Origin: Streptomyces sp. B93
GTDB taxonomy: Bacteria > Actinomycetota > Actinomycetes > Streptomycetales > Streptomycetaceae
Length of the DNA stretch: 48,527 nt
Assembly (NCBI RefSeq): GCF_018070565.1
Contig: NZ_JAGPXL010000049.1
Coordinates: 1-48,527 of the forward strand
Reading direction: 5' to 3'
Both the position numbers and the translations under genes were made by a program. Under the pieces are notes generated by a model. That model did no database searches. It worked only from the letters and a program-made list of their open reading frames with translations, and had not been told where the DNA came from. Of the stretch, positions 17,117 to 25,438 are shown in pieces (within the stretch, counting starts at the first letter, position 1; every line of letters starts with the position of its first letter).

Positions 17117-18502
17117 TCACGGCCGCGTCATACGCAGCACGTCCAGCGCCTGGTCCAACTGCTCCAAGGTGAGGTCACCGCGCTCCACATACCCCCCCTC
17201 GAGGACGACCTCTCGAATGGTCTTCCGCTCCGCCAGCGACCTCTTCGCGACCTTCGCGGCCTCCTCGTACCCGATGTACTTGTTGAGCGGCGTGACCACG
17301 GACGGCGACGACTCGGCGTACTCGCGGGCGCGTTCCCGGTCCGCCACGATCCCGTCGACGGTCCGGTCGGCCAGTAGCCGCGACACGTTGGCGAGCAGCC
17401 GGATCGACTCCAGCACGTTCTTGGCGATGACCGGAAGCATGACATTCAGCTCGAAGTTGCCGGACGCGCCCGCCGTCGCGACGGTGGCGTCGTTCCCGAC
17501 GACCTGCGCGGCGACCATCAGCACGGCCTCGGGGATCACGGGGTTGACCTTGCCCGGCATGATCGACGACCCCGGCTGAAGATCCGGCAGCGCGATCTCG
17601 GCGAGCCCGGTGCGCGGCCCCGACGCCATCCACCGCAGGTCGTTCGCGATCTTCGTCAGCCCGACCGCGACGGTCCGCAACTGCCCGCTGACCTCGACGA
17701 TCCCGTCCCGTGCGCCCTGCGCCTCGAAGTGGTCCCGCGCCTCGGTCAACGGCAGCCCGGTCGCACGGGCCACCTCCTCGATGACGGCGGCGGAGAACCC
17801 GGGCGGGGTGTTGATGCCGGTCCCGACCGCCGTGCCGCCGAGCGGCAGTTCGGCCAGCCGCGGCAGCGAGGCCTCCAGTCGCTCCACGCCGTACCGCACC
17901 TGGGCGGCGTACCCGCCGAACTCCTGCCCGAGGGTGACGGGCGTGGCGTCCATGAGGTGGGTCCGCCCCGACTTCACGACATCGGCGAACTCCTCGGCCT
18001 TGCGGGAGAGGGAGGCGGCGAGGTGACCGAGCGCGGGGATCAGGTCCCGCGTGACGGCGGCGGTGGCGGCGATGTGGATGGAGGAGGGGAAGACGTCATT
18101 GGACGACTGCGAGGCGTTGACGTGGTCGTTGGGGTGCACGGGCCGTCCCAGCCGCTCGCTGGCGAGGGTGGCGATCACCTCGTTGGCGTTCATGTTGGAC
18201 GAGGTCCCGGACCCGGTCTGGAACACGTCCACGGGGAAGTGCTCGTCCCACTTCCCCTCCGCGACCTCGCCCGCCGCCGCCTGCACGGCCCCGGCGATGT
18301 CCTCGTCCAGCACGCCGAGCCGCGCGTTCACCTTCGCCGCGGCGCCCTTGATCCGCGCGAGGGCCTCGATGTGCGCGCGCTCGATGCGCTGGCCGGAGAC
18401 GGGGAAGTTCTCGACGGCACGCTGCGTCTGGGCACGCCACTTGGCGTCCGCGGGGACGCGGACCTCGCCCATGGAGTCGTGTTCGATCCGGTAATCGCTC
18501 AT
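17117..18502 (-). CDS. fumC: Fumarate hydratase class II
   Basis: A 461-residue cytoplasmic enzyme interconverting fumarate and malate in the TCA cycle without an iron-sulfur cluster. The superfamily signature GSSIMPGKVNP is intact; GSGTSSNMNANEV, NASQSSNDVFP and the catalytic His region SGRTHLMDATPV are present. ATG at 18502 begins MSDYRIEHDSMGEV, the usual class II N terminus; the long in-frame extension upstream is not coding. A class I fumarase lies 1.2 kb away on the same strand, so the organism has an oxygen-stable and an oxygen-labile enzyme side by side. Confidence 0.97.
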   Translation of the reverse strand: MSDYRIEHDSMGEVRVPADAKWRAQTQRAVENFPVSGQRIERAHIEALARIKGAAAKVNARLGVLDEDIAGAVQAAAGEVAEGKWDEHFPVDVFQTGSGTSSNMNANEVIATLASERLGRPVHPNDHVNASQSSNDVFPSSIHIAATAAVTRDLIPALGHLAASLSRKAEEFADVVKSGRTHLMDATPVTLGQEFGGYAAQVRYGVERLEASLPRLAELPLGGTAVGTGINTPPGFSAAVIEEVARATGLPLTEARDHFEAQGARDGIVEVSGQLRTVAVGLTKIANDLRWMASGPRTGLAEIALPDLQPGSSIMPGKVNPVIPEAVLMVAAQVVGNDATVATAGASGNFELNVMLPVIAKNVLESIRLLANVSRLLADRTVDGIVADRERAREYAESSPSVVTPLNKYIGYEEAAKVAKRSLAERKTIREVVLEGGYVERGDLTLEQLDQALDVLRMTRP

Positions 18503-18622
18503 ACCGGCTACAGCGATCGGGGAGGCGGGGATGTTCCGTCGATTGGGCCACATGGGGTGAGGGTGCGGTGCACACTGAGGGTGACGGTGTGGTTGTGGAG
18601 AGTGACTCGGGGGTGTCCAGGG

Positions 18623-19423
18623 GTGACTACGGCGTACGGCGACTGGTTGCGGGAGCAGCGGGAGGCGGCGGGCAAGACGCAGCAGCAGCTGGCGGACGAG
18701 GCGATCATGTCGCGGACGCATATTGCCCACATTGAGGCGGGGCGGAGGGTGCCGAGCCGGGAGGACGCGCGGAGGCTGGACCAGGTGCTGAACACGCGGG
18801 GCGCGCTGACGAGTTTCCGGCCCGGGAACGACCGCAGGCCGGTGGCCACGCATTTCAAGGCGGCGCTGGAGCTGGAACAACAGGCGTCCGTCATCAGGGA
18901 GTTCGCGCTGTCCTTCGTGCCGGGCTTCCTCCAGACGGAGGCGTACGCGGATGCCGTGCTGCGGGACGCGTCGTACCCGCCGCTGGGCAAGGAGGTGCGC
19001 GCCGAGGCCGTGGCCACACGAGTGGCCCGTGCGCGGATCCTCGACAACCCGTGTACGCCGGTGGTGTTGGCGCTGCTTGACGAGGCGGTACTGCGGCGGC
19101 CGACCGGCGGGCGTGAGGTGATGGCCGCGCAGATCAGACACCTGGTGCAGCTGGTGGAGAGCGAGCGGATCCGGGTGCATGTGGTGCCGCTCGAGGTCGG
19201 CTGCCATCCACTTCTCGTCAGTGCGGCCAAGCTGCTGTGGTTCGAGGATCAGCCTCCGGCCGTCTATGTCGAGGCGTTCCTCACGGGCACGGTGCACGAC
19301 GATCCGGATCTGGTCGAGCGCGTCCAGCAGACCTACGATCTCGTGCTGGGAGACGCCCTACCGCAGCGGGAGTCAACGGCCCTGATGCGGTCGATCGCTA
19401 AGGAATATGGCCATCATGACTGA
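18623..19423 (+). CDS. XRE-type regulator with DUF5753 domain
   Basis: A 266-residue DNA-binding protein. The helix-turn-helix (about 5-60) includes LREQREAAGKTQQQLADEA and SRTHIAHIEAGRRVPS. The DUF5753 region (about 85-260) includes FVPGFLQTEAYADAVL and the usual VVPLEVG and DDPDLVE segments. It forms an overlapping pair with the DUF397 gene that follows, the common Streptomyces BldB/WhiJ-like arrangement in which the small protein modulates the regulator. GTG at 18623 is supported by CGGGGGTG upstream and by the domain boundary. The pair is inserted between the two fumarase genes on the opposite strand. Confidence 0.9.
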   Translation: MTTAYGDWLREQREAAGKTQQQLADEAIMSRTHIAHIEAGRRVPSREDARRLDQVLNTRGALTSFRPGNDRRPVATHFKAALELEQQASVIREFALSFVPGFLQTEAYADAVLRDASYPPLGKEVRAEAVATRVARARILDNPCTPVVLALLDEAVLRRPTGGREVMAAQIRHLVQLVESERIRVHVVPLEVGCHPLLVSAAKLLWFEDQPPAVYVEAFLTGTVHDDPDLVERVQQTYDLVLGDALPQRESTALMRSIAKEYGHHD

Positions 19424-19631
19424 GCACACGATCCCCGACGCTTCCGCGCTCAGGGGTTGGCGCAAGTCCTCGTACAGCGGCGGAAACGAGGGCGACTGCC
19501 TCGAAGTCGTCCCTGACGTACCGTCCGGCCTCCCGGTCCGGGACTCCAAGAACCCCCACGGCCCGGCGATAGTCTTCGGCCGCTCGGCGTGGGTGGCGTT
19601 CGTCGGCCATCTCAGCCCGTCCGGCGTTTGA
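19416..19631 (+). CDS. DUF397 domain protein (partner of the XRE regulator)
   Basis: A 71-residue protein with the DUF397 core WRKSSYSGGNEGDCLEVV, VRDSKNP and AWVAFVG. ATG at 19416 has AAGGA 11 nt upstream and overlaps the XRE stop by 8 bp; ATG at 19407 is too near that site. The C terminus is unusual: the last residues, LSPSGV, and the stop are encoded by the start of a Streptomyces intergenic repeat. The original end of the gene has apparently been replaced or read into. Confidence 0.88.
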   Translation: MTEHTIPDASALRGWRKSSYSGGNEGDCLEVVPDVPSGLPVRDSKNPHGPAIVFGRSAWVAFVGHLSPSGV

Positions 19632-19711
19632 GGACGAGGCCCGCAGGGCCGACAGGGGGTCCAGGGGGCAGCGCCCCCTGGACGGTGTCGTAGGGGCTGC
19701 GCCCCTACGAC
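19611..19711. repeat. Streptomyces intergenic repeat with three hairpins, bidirectional terminator
   Basis: CGTCCGGCGTTTGAGGACGA begins a sequence I recognise as very common between Streptomyces genes. Three hairpins follow: GGCCC/GGGCC (19638-19650), GTCCAGGGGGC/GCCCCCTGGAC (19659-19683, perfect 11 bp) and GTCGTAGGGGC/GCCCCTACGAC (19687-19711, perfect 11 bp). The last one contains the fumarase stop codon. It separates two convergent genes and probably stops transcription both ways. Confidence 0.8.
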
Positions 19712-21372
19712 AGCCCAGGCCCCCGCACCGGAATCGACGTGAACGTCGGCGCCGGCGCCGGGTCCTGGAAGAAGTCGTTGCCCTTGTCGTCAACGACGAC
19801 GAACGCCGGGAAGTCCTCCACCTCGATCTTCCACACCGCCTCCATCCCCAGCTCCTCGTACTCCAGGACCTCCACCTTCTTGATGCAGTCCTGCGCGAGC
19901 CGGGCCGCGGGCCCACCGATGGACCCGAGGTAGAACCCGCCGTGCGCGGCGCACGCGTCGGTGACCTGCTTACTCCGGTTGCCCTTGGCGAGCATCACCT
20001 TGGAACCCCCGGCCGCCTGGAACTGCTCCACGTACGAGTCCATCCGCCCGGCCGTCGTCGGCCCGAAGGACCCGGACGCGTACCCCTCGGGCGTCTTCGC
20101 GGGCCCGGCGTAGTACACCGGGTGGTCCTTCAGGTACTGCGGCATCTCCTCACCCGCGTCCAGCCGCTCCTTGATCTTCGCGTGGGCGATGTCGCGGGCG
20201 ACGACGAGCGGCCCGGTCAGCGAGAGCCGCGTCTTGACGGGGTACTTCGTCAGCTCGGCGAGCACGGACTCCATCGGCTGGTTGAGGTCGATCTTGACGA
20301 CGTCACCGTCGGCCTCCAGGTGCTCGTCCGTCGTCTCGGGCAGGAACCGCGCCGGGTCGGTCTCCAGCTGCTCCAGGAAGACACCCTCGGCGGTGATCTT
20401 CGCGACGGCCTGCCGGTCGGCCGAGCAGGACACGGCGATGGCGACGGGGCAGGACGCGCCGTGCCGCGGCAGCCGCACCACGCGCACGTCGTGGCAGAAG
20501 TACTTCCCGCCGAACTGCGCCCCGATCCCGATCCTCTGCGTCAGCTCGAAGACCTTCTCCTCCAGCTCCTTGTCCCGGAACCCGTGCCCGAGCGGCGACC
20601 CCTCGGTGGGGATCTCGTCCAGGTAGTGCGCGGAGGCGTACTTCGCGGTCTTCAGCGCGTACTCGGCGCTCGTACCGCCGACGACGATCGCGAGGTGGTA
20701 CGGCGGACAGGCGGCCGTACCCAGCGAACGGATCTTCTCCTCCAGGAACTTCATCATGGAGGCCTCGTTGAGGACGGCCTTGGTCTCCTGGTACAGGAAC
20801 GACTTGTTGGCGGAACCGCCGCCCTTGGCCATGATCAGGAACTTGTAGGCGCCGCCGTCGGTGGCGTACAGCTCGATCTGGGCCGGGAGATTGGAGCCGG
20901 TGTTCTTCTCCTCCCACATGGTGAGCGGAGCCATCTGCGAGTACCGCAGGTTCAGCTTGGTGTAGGCGTCGTAGATGCCGCGGCTCAGGGCCTCCTCGTC
21001 GCCGCCGTCGGTGAGCACGTTCTGCCCGCGCTTGCCCATGACGATCGCCGTGCCGGTGTCCTGGCACATCGGCAGGACGCCCGCCGCCGCGATGTTGGCG
21101 TTCTTCAGCAGGTCGAGCGCCACGAACTTGTCGTTGCCGGACGCCTCGGGGTCGTCGATGATGCGGCGCAGCTGGGCGAGGTGGGCAGGGCGCAGGTAGT
21201 GCTGGATGTCGTGGATTGCCTCTTCCGCGAGCTTGCGCAGCGCCTCCGGCTCCACTTTGAGGAACGTCCGACCGTCGGCCTCGAAGGTGGAGACACCTTC
21301 GGAGGTCACCAGCCGGTAGGGGGTGGTGTCCTCTCCCAGGGGGAGCAGATCGGTGTACGCGAACTCAGGCAT
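19705..21372 (-). CDS. Fumarate hydratase class I (iron-sulfur)
   Basis: A 555-residue cytoplasmic enzyme of the FumA/FumB type, catalysing fumarate to malate with a 4Fe-4S cluster. An N-terminal alpha domain (about 40-325, with LPMCQDTGTAIVMGKRG) is followed by the beta domain (about 365-540, with TGPLVVARDIAHAK and GPTTAGRMDSY). Cluster Cys candidates are those in LPMCQDTG, TAACPPYH and AVSCSADRQ. ATG at 21372 (MPEFAYTDL) has GAGGA 9 nt upstream; ATG at 21381 would touch it, so I reject it. Its 3' end lies within the repeat-derived terminator. Confidence 0.95.
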   Translation of the reverse strand: MPEFAYTDLLPLGEDTTPYRLVTSEGVSTFEADGRTFLKVEPEALRKLAEEAIHDIQHYLRPAHLAQLRRIIDDPEASGNDKFVALDLLKNANIAAAGVLPMCQDTGTAIVMGKRGQNVLTDGGDEEALSRGIYDAYTKLNLRYSQMAPLTMWEEKNTGSNLPAQIELYATDGGAYKFLIMAKGGGSANKSFLYQETKAVLNEASMMKFLEEKIRSLGTAACPPYHLAIVVGGTSAEYALKTAKYASAHYLDEIPTEGSPLGHGFRDKELEEKVFELTQRIGIGAQFGGKYFCHDVRVVRLPRHGASCPVAIAVSCSADRQAVAKITAEGVFLEQLETDPARFLPETTDEHLEADGDVVKIDLNQPMESVLAELTKYPVKTRLSLTGPLVVARDIAHAKIKERLDAGEEMPQYLKDHPVYYAGPAKTPEGYASGSFGPTTAGRMDSYVEQFQAAGGSKVMLAKGNRSKQVTDACAAHGGFYLGSIGGPAARLAQDCIKKVEVLEYEELGMEAVWKIEVEDFPAFVVVDDKGNDFFQDPAPAPTFTSIPVRGPGLS

Positions 21373-21400
21373 GTCGCCCATTCCTCACTCGACAGACGGC

Positions 21401-21434
21401 CGCCCGCCTCCGTTGGCGGGCGCTCACCAGCGTA
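21401..21434 (-). promoter_or_regulatory. Promoter and 5' hairpin of the class I fumarase
   Basis: On the minus strand TACGCT (21434 to 21429) fits a -10 box. The expected start falls at about 21422, exactly where a perfect 8-bp hairpin begins (GGCGGGCG 21415-21422, CGCCCGCC 21401-21408, 6-nt loop). The message would start with a stable stem, about 29 nt before the ATG. Confidence 0.45.
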
Positions 21435-21526
21435 GAACCTGCGACTGACACCGGACCTGTGAGGTAAGGCTCAGTTGAAGCCACGACGACCCCTTCCGGG
21501 GGCTATCGCGATCTATCGTGTTTCGG

Positions 21527-21532
21527 TACGCT
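21527..21532 (+). promoter_or_regulatory. -10 box TACGCT, leaderless start of the DUF1707 gene
   Basis: TACGCT ends 6 nt before the GTG at 21539 and no Shine-Dalgarno is present. Confidence 0.4.
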
Positions 21533-21538
21533 GCTGCC

Positions 21539-22270
21539 GTGGACCTTCAGAAGCAGACCGCGCCCGCGTCCGAGCCCCCGCCCGCCGCCACCGGGGACCC
21601 GGCTCCCGAGGAGCTGCGTGCCTCGGACGCCGACCGGGACCAGACCGCGGACATCCTGCGCGACGCCCTCGCCGAGGGCCGTCTGACCGCCGACGAGCAC
21701 GCCGAGCGCGTCGAGCGGGCGTACCGCGCCCGGACGGTCGGCGAGCTGGCTCCCCTCGTCCGCGACCTGCCCGGCGGTCACCAGCCGCGCCCGTCCGCCC
21801 CGCCGTTCACCCCCGGCCGCCCCACCCCGGGCGCCATACCCGTCGAGCCCGATGACAACGTCGTCGCGGTCTTCAGCAGCGCCGGCCGCAAGGGCCGCTG
21901 GCGCGCGGGCCGCCGTATCCACGCGTACGCGATCTTCGGCAACGTGGAGATCGACCTGAGCGAGGCGCTCTTCGAGTACCAGCAGGTCGTCATCAAGGCG
22001 GTCTCCGTCTTCGGCAACGTCGAGATCGACGTCCCGGAGAACGTGTCGCTGCACGGCTCGGGCGGTGGCGTCTTCGGCAACTTCGAGGTCGACACCCTCG
22101 ACTCCCGCGACCCGGAGGCGCCCGTCATCCTCGTCGAGGGCTGGTCGGTGATGGGCAACATCGAGGCGCGGGCCAAGCGGGGCAAGCTGGTCACGGACAT
22201 CCTGGACCGCGTGCAGCGCAAGATCGACCGCAAGCTCGACCGGGGTCTGCGCAAGCATCTCGGTCACTGA
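21539..22270 (+). CDS. DUF1707 and LiaF-like domain protein
   Basis: A 243-residue protein with no membrane segment. DUF1707 covers about 27-80 (RASDADRDQTADILRDALAE, with VERAYRARTVGEL). After a Pro-rich linker, a LiaF-like beta-rich domain spans about 100-215, where the phrase FGNVEID or a variant recurs at regular spacing. The C-terminal helix is basic. DUF1707 may interact with envelope stress systems; the function is not established. GTG at 21539 is probably leaderless. It diverges from the class I fumarase gene. Confidence 0.85.
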   Translation: MDLQKQTAPASEPPPAATGDPAPEELRASDADRDQTADILRDALAEGRLTADEHAERVERAYRARTVGELAPLVRDLPGGHQPRPSAPPFTPGRPTPGAIPVEPDDNVVAVFSSAGRKGRWRAGRRIHAYAIFGNVEIDLSEALFEYQQVVIKAVSVFGNVEIDVPENVSLHGSGGGVFGNFEVDTLDSRDPEAPVILVEGWSVMGNIEARAKRGKLVTDILDRVQRKIDRKLDRGLRKHLGH

Positions 22271-22388
22271 TGGAAGTGAACTAACCGCGGCCGTACGGCC
22301 GTTGGGGACTCCCTGCATAGGCGCGCGCACAGCGGGTAGACCTTGCTGCATCGTCTCTCGCTCGCGAAGCCGTCGTCAGGAGTAGACC

Positions 22389-22766
22389 GTGCCGCAACCG
22401 CCGCATTCGTCCTTGCAGGTAGCTGCCGCTCCGGCCCAGCGGGTACCAGCGCGGGACAGGGACCAAGACGCGCCCTGGCACACCGAGGCGGTGTGCCGAC
22501 GTGACGAGGCCGGCCTGTTCTTCGCCCCGTCGAAGGAACCCACCGCCGCCCGGCTCTCCCGCGAGGAGGCCGCCAAGCGCGTCTGCGCCCGTTGCCCGGT
22601 CATGGTCGAGTGCCGCGAGCACGCCCTGCTCCAGCCCGAGCCGTACGGCGTCTGGGGAGGCCTCACCGCCGCCGAGCGCAGAGTCGTCCTCGCCCGGCGC
22701 CGCCGCCGCGACCTGGAGCTGAAGAAGGCCGCCCGAGCGACCAACCGCATAGCGGCCGCAGGCTGA
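22389..22766 (+). CDS. WhiB family iron-sulfur regulator
   Basis: A 125-residue protein. Four Cys, C36, C66, C69 and C75, ligate a 4Fe-4S cluster; GVWGG at 87-91 and the basic tail ARRRRRDLELKK bind DNA or sigma factor region 4. The order next to glpX suggests it is the ortholog of S. coelicolor wblI, from memory. GTG with AGGAG 7 nt upstream. It is followed by a strong terminator and so is monocistronic. A 14-bp palindrome, CGGCCGTACGGCCG at 22288-22301, lies upstream between it and the DUF1707 gene. Confidence 0.94.
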   Translation: MPQPPHSSLQVAAAPAQRVPARDRDQDAPWHTEAVCRRDEAGLFFAPSKEPTAARLSREEAAKRVCARCPVMVECREHALLQPEPYGVWGGLTAAERRVVLARRRRRDLELKKAARATNRIAAAG

Positions 22767-22774
22767 CAACGAAC

Positions 22775-22817
22775 AGGGGGCGCCCCCTCCGCACCGGAGG
22801 CGCCCCCTCTTTCTTTT
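22775..22817 (+). terminator. Intrinsic terminator of the WhiB gene
   Basis: AGGGGGCGCC (22775-22784) pairs with GGCGCCCCCT (22799-22808) with an inner TCCG/CGGA pairing and a 3-nt bulge. CTTTCTTTT follows. One of the few U-rich terminators in this window. Confidence 0.85.
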
Positions 22818-22861
22818 GGTGGTCGTCCGGCGACCTTCTTCACACGGGGAACCGCATGCCC

Positions 22862-22905
22862 TCAGGGGCGCGGGGAACTGCGCGAGCAACCACAACGAAC
22901 CCGCA
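22862..22905. repeat. Streptomyces intergenic repeat (GGGGCGCGGGGAACTGCGCG type)
   Basis: The sequence from 22864 onward matches a short repeat I know to be widespread in Streptomyces intergenic DNA. It lies just beyond the glpX stop and after the WhiB terminator, between convergent genes. Confidence 0.6.
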
Positions 22906-22931
22906 CGGATCCCCTCCCGCAACCGGCGGAG

Positions 22932-23963
22932 CTACTTCGCCCGGTCGAAGTCGATCGCGCTGTACGCCCGCAACTTGCTCAGCCGGTGCTCCGAATCGAT
23001 CCGCCGCACCGTCCCCGACTTCGACCGCATCACGATCGAGTCGGTCGTCGCCGTCTCCGACCGGTACCGCACCCCCCGCAGCAACTCCCCGTCGGTGATC
23101 CCGGTCGCGACGAAGAACACGTTCTCCCCGGTGACCAGGTCCTCGGTCGTCAGCACCCGGTCCAGGTCGTGCCCGGCGTCCAGCGCCCGCTGCCGCTCGT
23201 CGTCGTCCTTCGGCCAGAGCTTGCCCTGGATGGTGCCGCCGAGGCACTTCACGGCGCAGGCCGAGATGATGCCCTCCGGCGTCCCGCCGATGCCGAGCAG
23301 CAGGTCGATGCCGGTGCCCTCGCGCAGGGCGAGGATCGAACCGGCCACATCGCCGTCGGAGATCAGCTTGATACGGGCCCCGGTCTCCCGGATCTCCTCG
23401 ATGATGCCCTGGTGCCGGGGCCGGTCGAGGATGACGACGGTGACGTCCTCGGGGGTGGAGCGCTTGGCCTTGGCGACCCGCCGGATGTTGACGGAGACCG
23501 GCGCGTTGATGTCGACGAAGTCGGCGGCGTCGGGGCCGGTGACCAGCTTGTCCATGTAGAAGACGGCCGACGGGTCGAACATCGAGCCCCGCTCGGCCGC
23601 CGCCAGCACGGCGATCGCGTTGGGCATGCCCTTGGCGGTCAGGGTGGTCCCGTCGATCGGGTCGACGGCGATGTCGCACTCGGGGCCGGTGCCGTCACCG
23701 ACCCGCTCCCCGTTGAAGAGCATCGGGGCCTCGTCCTTCTCGCCCTCCCCGATGACGACGACGCCGTTCATGGAGACGGTCGAGACGAGGGTGCGCATGG
23801 CGCGCACCGCCGCCCCGTCGGCGCCGTTCTTGTCGCCGCGGCCGACCCAGCGGCCCGCGGCCATCGCCGCGGCTTCGGTGACCCGGACGAGTTCCAGGGC
23901 GAGGTTGCGGTCGGGGGCCTCGGAGGGGACATCGAGTTCGGACGGCAGATGATGCTCGGTCAT
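22932..23963 (-). CDS. glpX: Fructose-1,6-bisphosphatase class II
   Basis: A 343-residue cytoplasmic metal-dependent phosphatase that dephosphorylates fructose 1,6-bisphosphate in gluconeogenesis. The inositol-phosphatase-like motifs are intact: GEGEKDEAPML, DPIDGTT, LISDGDVAGS and GIGGTPEG. Full length for GlpX. ATG at 23963 with AAAGGTG upstream. It stands alone, divergent from the DUF4245 gene. Since actinobacteria often lack class I enzyme, it is probably the main FBPase (inference). Confidence 0.97.
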   Translation of the reverse strand: MTEHHLPSELDVPSEAPDRNLALELVRVTEAAAMAAGRWVGRGDKNGADGAAVRAMRTLVSTVSMNGVVVIGEGEKDEAPMLFNGERVGDGTGPECDIAVDPIDGTTLTAKGMPNAIAVLAAAERGSMFDPSAVFYMDKLVTGPDAADFVDINAPVSVNIRRVAKAKRSTPEDVTVVILDRPRHQGIIEEIRETGARIKLISDGDVAGSILALREGTGIDLLLGIGGTPEGIISACAVKCLGGTIQGKLWPKDDDERQRALDAGHDLDRVLTTEDLVTGENVFFVATGITDGELLRGVRYRSETATTDSIVMRSKSGTVRRIDSEHRLSKLRAYSAIDFDRAK

Positions 23964-24091
23964 CGGAGCGCACCTTTCTGATACGACGACGGCCGGATGA
24001 GGGTGTTGGCCATGACTCTATCCCCAGGCCGACAGAATGAGCAGGGAACCCCACGGATGAGCGGAGTGGGCCACCTGCGACGATAGGGGGC

Positions 24092-24625
24092 GTGGCAGGG
24101 ACGAATCGCAAGCAGAAGACGATCCGCGGCATGGTGCTCTCCCTCTCGGTGAGCGTGCTCGCGGCAGGGGTCATCTACCTCTTCACCCCGCACGAGGACA
24201 AGGATCCCGACCTTCCTCGGGTGGACTACCGAGTGGAGCTGCTCACCGCACGCCGCGCCGCCACCTACCCGGTGGCCGCCCCGGAGGGCCTGCCGGAGAG
24301 CTGGAAGCCCACCTCCGTCCGCTTCAGGGGCGAGCCCCACAAGACCTGGCACCTCGGCTTCCACGCACCCGACGGGGAGTACGTGGAGATCGCGCAGTCG
24401 ACTCAGCGGCGGACGAAGTTCATCAACGAGACCAGCCTGGGGTCGACCGGCACGAAGACCACCGAGGAGATCGGCGGCCGTACCTGGACCCGGTACACGG
24501 GCGGCCGGTACGACGCGCTGGTGCTGGAGGAGACCGCCGACACCAAGGGCTCGACGACGGTGGTCGCCGGTACGGGCTCGTTCGAGCAGCTCGCGCAGAT
24601 GGCGGGGGCGCTGAAGATGTCGTAG
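24092..24625 (+). CDS. DUF4245 family membrane-anchored protein
   Basis: A 177-residue protein with one N-terminal transmembrane segment (about 12-32, GMVLSLSVSVLAAGVIYLF) and an extracytoplasmic DUF4245 domain (WKPTSVRFRG and YVEIAQS, then GRTWTRYTGGRYDALV). The family is specific to actinobacteria and has no assigned function. The GTG follows GGGGG with almost no spacing, so the message may have a very short leader. Confidence 0.83.
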   Translation: MAGTNRKQKTIRGMVLSLSVSVLAAGVIYLFTPHEDKDPDLPRVDYRVELLTARRAATYPVAAPEGLPESWKPTSVRFRGEPHKTWHLGFHAPDGEYVEIAQSTQRRTKFINETSLGSTGTKTTEEIGGRTWTRYTGGRYDALVLEETADTKGSTTVVAGTGSFEQLAQMAGALKMS

Positions 24626-24648
24626 GCGTCGTGGATGTCATGGACGAA

Positions 24649-24682
24649 GAAGAGACCCCCGGTGGGCACCGGGGGTCTCTTC
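24649..24682. terminator. Perfect 16-bp bidirectional terminator
   Basis: GAAGAGACCCCCGGTG (24649-24664) and CACCGGGGGTCTCTTC (24667-24682) are perfect inverted repeats with a 2-nt centre. The A-rich and T-rich edges give a short U-run on both strands. It separates convergent DUF4245 and nitroreductase genes. Confidence 0.9.
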
Positions 24683-24698
24683 ATGCTGTGCGCGCGGC

Positions 24699-25292
24699 TC
24701 ACACGGTGGTGACGACCTCGTCGTACGCCAGCCGCGGGGAGCGCGGGAACCAGGCGTTCTCGCCGGGCCTGCCGATGTTGACGACCATCAGCGGGGTGTG
24801 GTCGTCGTCCAGGAACTCCTTGCGGACGCCCTCCAGGTCGGCGCCGGTCATCGGACCGGCGGCCAGTCCGGCGGAGCGCAGGCCGACGATGAAGTAGGCG
24901 GCCTGGAGGGCGGCGTTCAGGGTGGCCTGGCTCTCGCGGGCCTCGCGGCCGAAGCCCTCGAACATGTCCTTGGCGCCCTCGAAGTGCGGGAACAGCGTCG
25001 GCAGCTCGTGGTGGAACTCGTTGTCGGCGGAGAGGATCGCGACCAGCGGGGCCTTGCCGGTCTTCTCCTTGTTGCCGTCGGCCATGAGGCCGACCAGGCG
25101 CTCGCGGGCCTCGGCCGAGCGGACCAGGGTGATGCGCAGCGGCGACTGGTTCATCGACGTCGGGCCGTACTTGATCAGGTCGTAGACGGCCTGGATCTGC
25201 TCGTCGGTGACGGGCTCGTCGGTGAAGGTGTTCGCGGTGCGGGCCTCACGGAACAGCAGGTCCTGGGCGGCGGGGTCAAGAACGAGGGACAT
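24699..25292 (-). CDS. Nitroreductase family protein (RutE/malonic semialdehyde reductase-like)
   Basis: A 197-residue FMN-dependent oxidoreductase, probably a soluble dimer. The nitroreductase fold is seen in RTANTFTDEPVTDEQIQAVY, the FMN-contacting YGPTSMNQSPLRI and the C-terminal VNIGRPGENAWFPRSPRL. This subgroup reduces malonic semialdehyde or related enals and nitro compounds, but there are no rut genes around it, so the substrate is unknown. ATG at 25292 preceded by GAGAAAG. A MarR-like dyad lies about 70 nt upstream. Confidence 0.9.
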   Translation of the reverse strand: MSLVLDPAAQDLLFREARTANTFTDEPVTDEQIQAVYDLIKYGPTSMNQSPLRITLVRSAEARERLVGLMADGNKEKTGKAPLVAILSADNEFHHELPTLFPHFEGAKDMFEGFGREARESQATLNAALQAAYFIVGLRSAGLAAGPMTGADLEGVRKEFLDDDHTPLMVVNIGRPGENAWFPRSPRLAYDEVVTTV

Positions 25293-25358
25293 GGTTCGGC
25301 TTTCTCGCGTTGTCGGTCCGGGGGGATCGGCTGACAACAGTGAATGTACGTGAGGGAA

Positions 25359-25372
25359 GTTCAATGTTCAAC
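25359..25372. promoter_or_regulatory. Imperfect dyad GTTxAAxxTTxAAC, possible MarR-type operator
   Basis: GTTCAATGTTCAAC, also a direct repeat of GTTCAA, lies upstream of the nitroreductase gene. A/T-rich dyads of this kind often bind MarR or HxlR regulators controlling oxidoreductases. No regulator gene is adjacent. Confidence 0.3.
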
Positions 25373-25438
25373 CAAAAGCGGGACGTGGTGATCCGCTTCA
25401 CAGACCTCGCAGGTTCGGAGGGGCTCTGGCCGCGCGGC

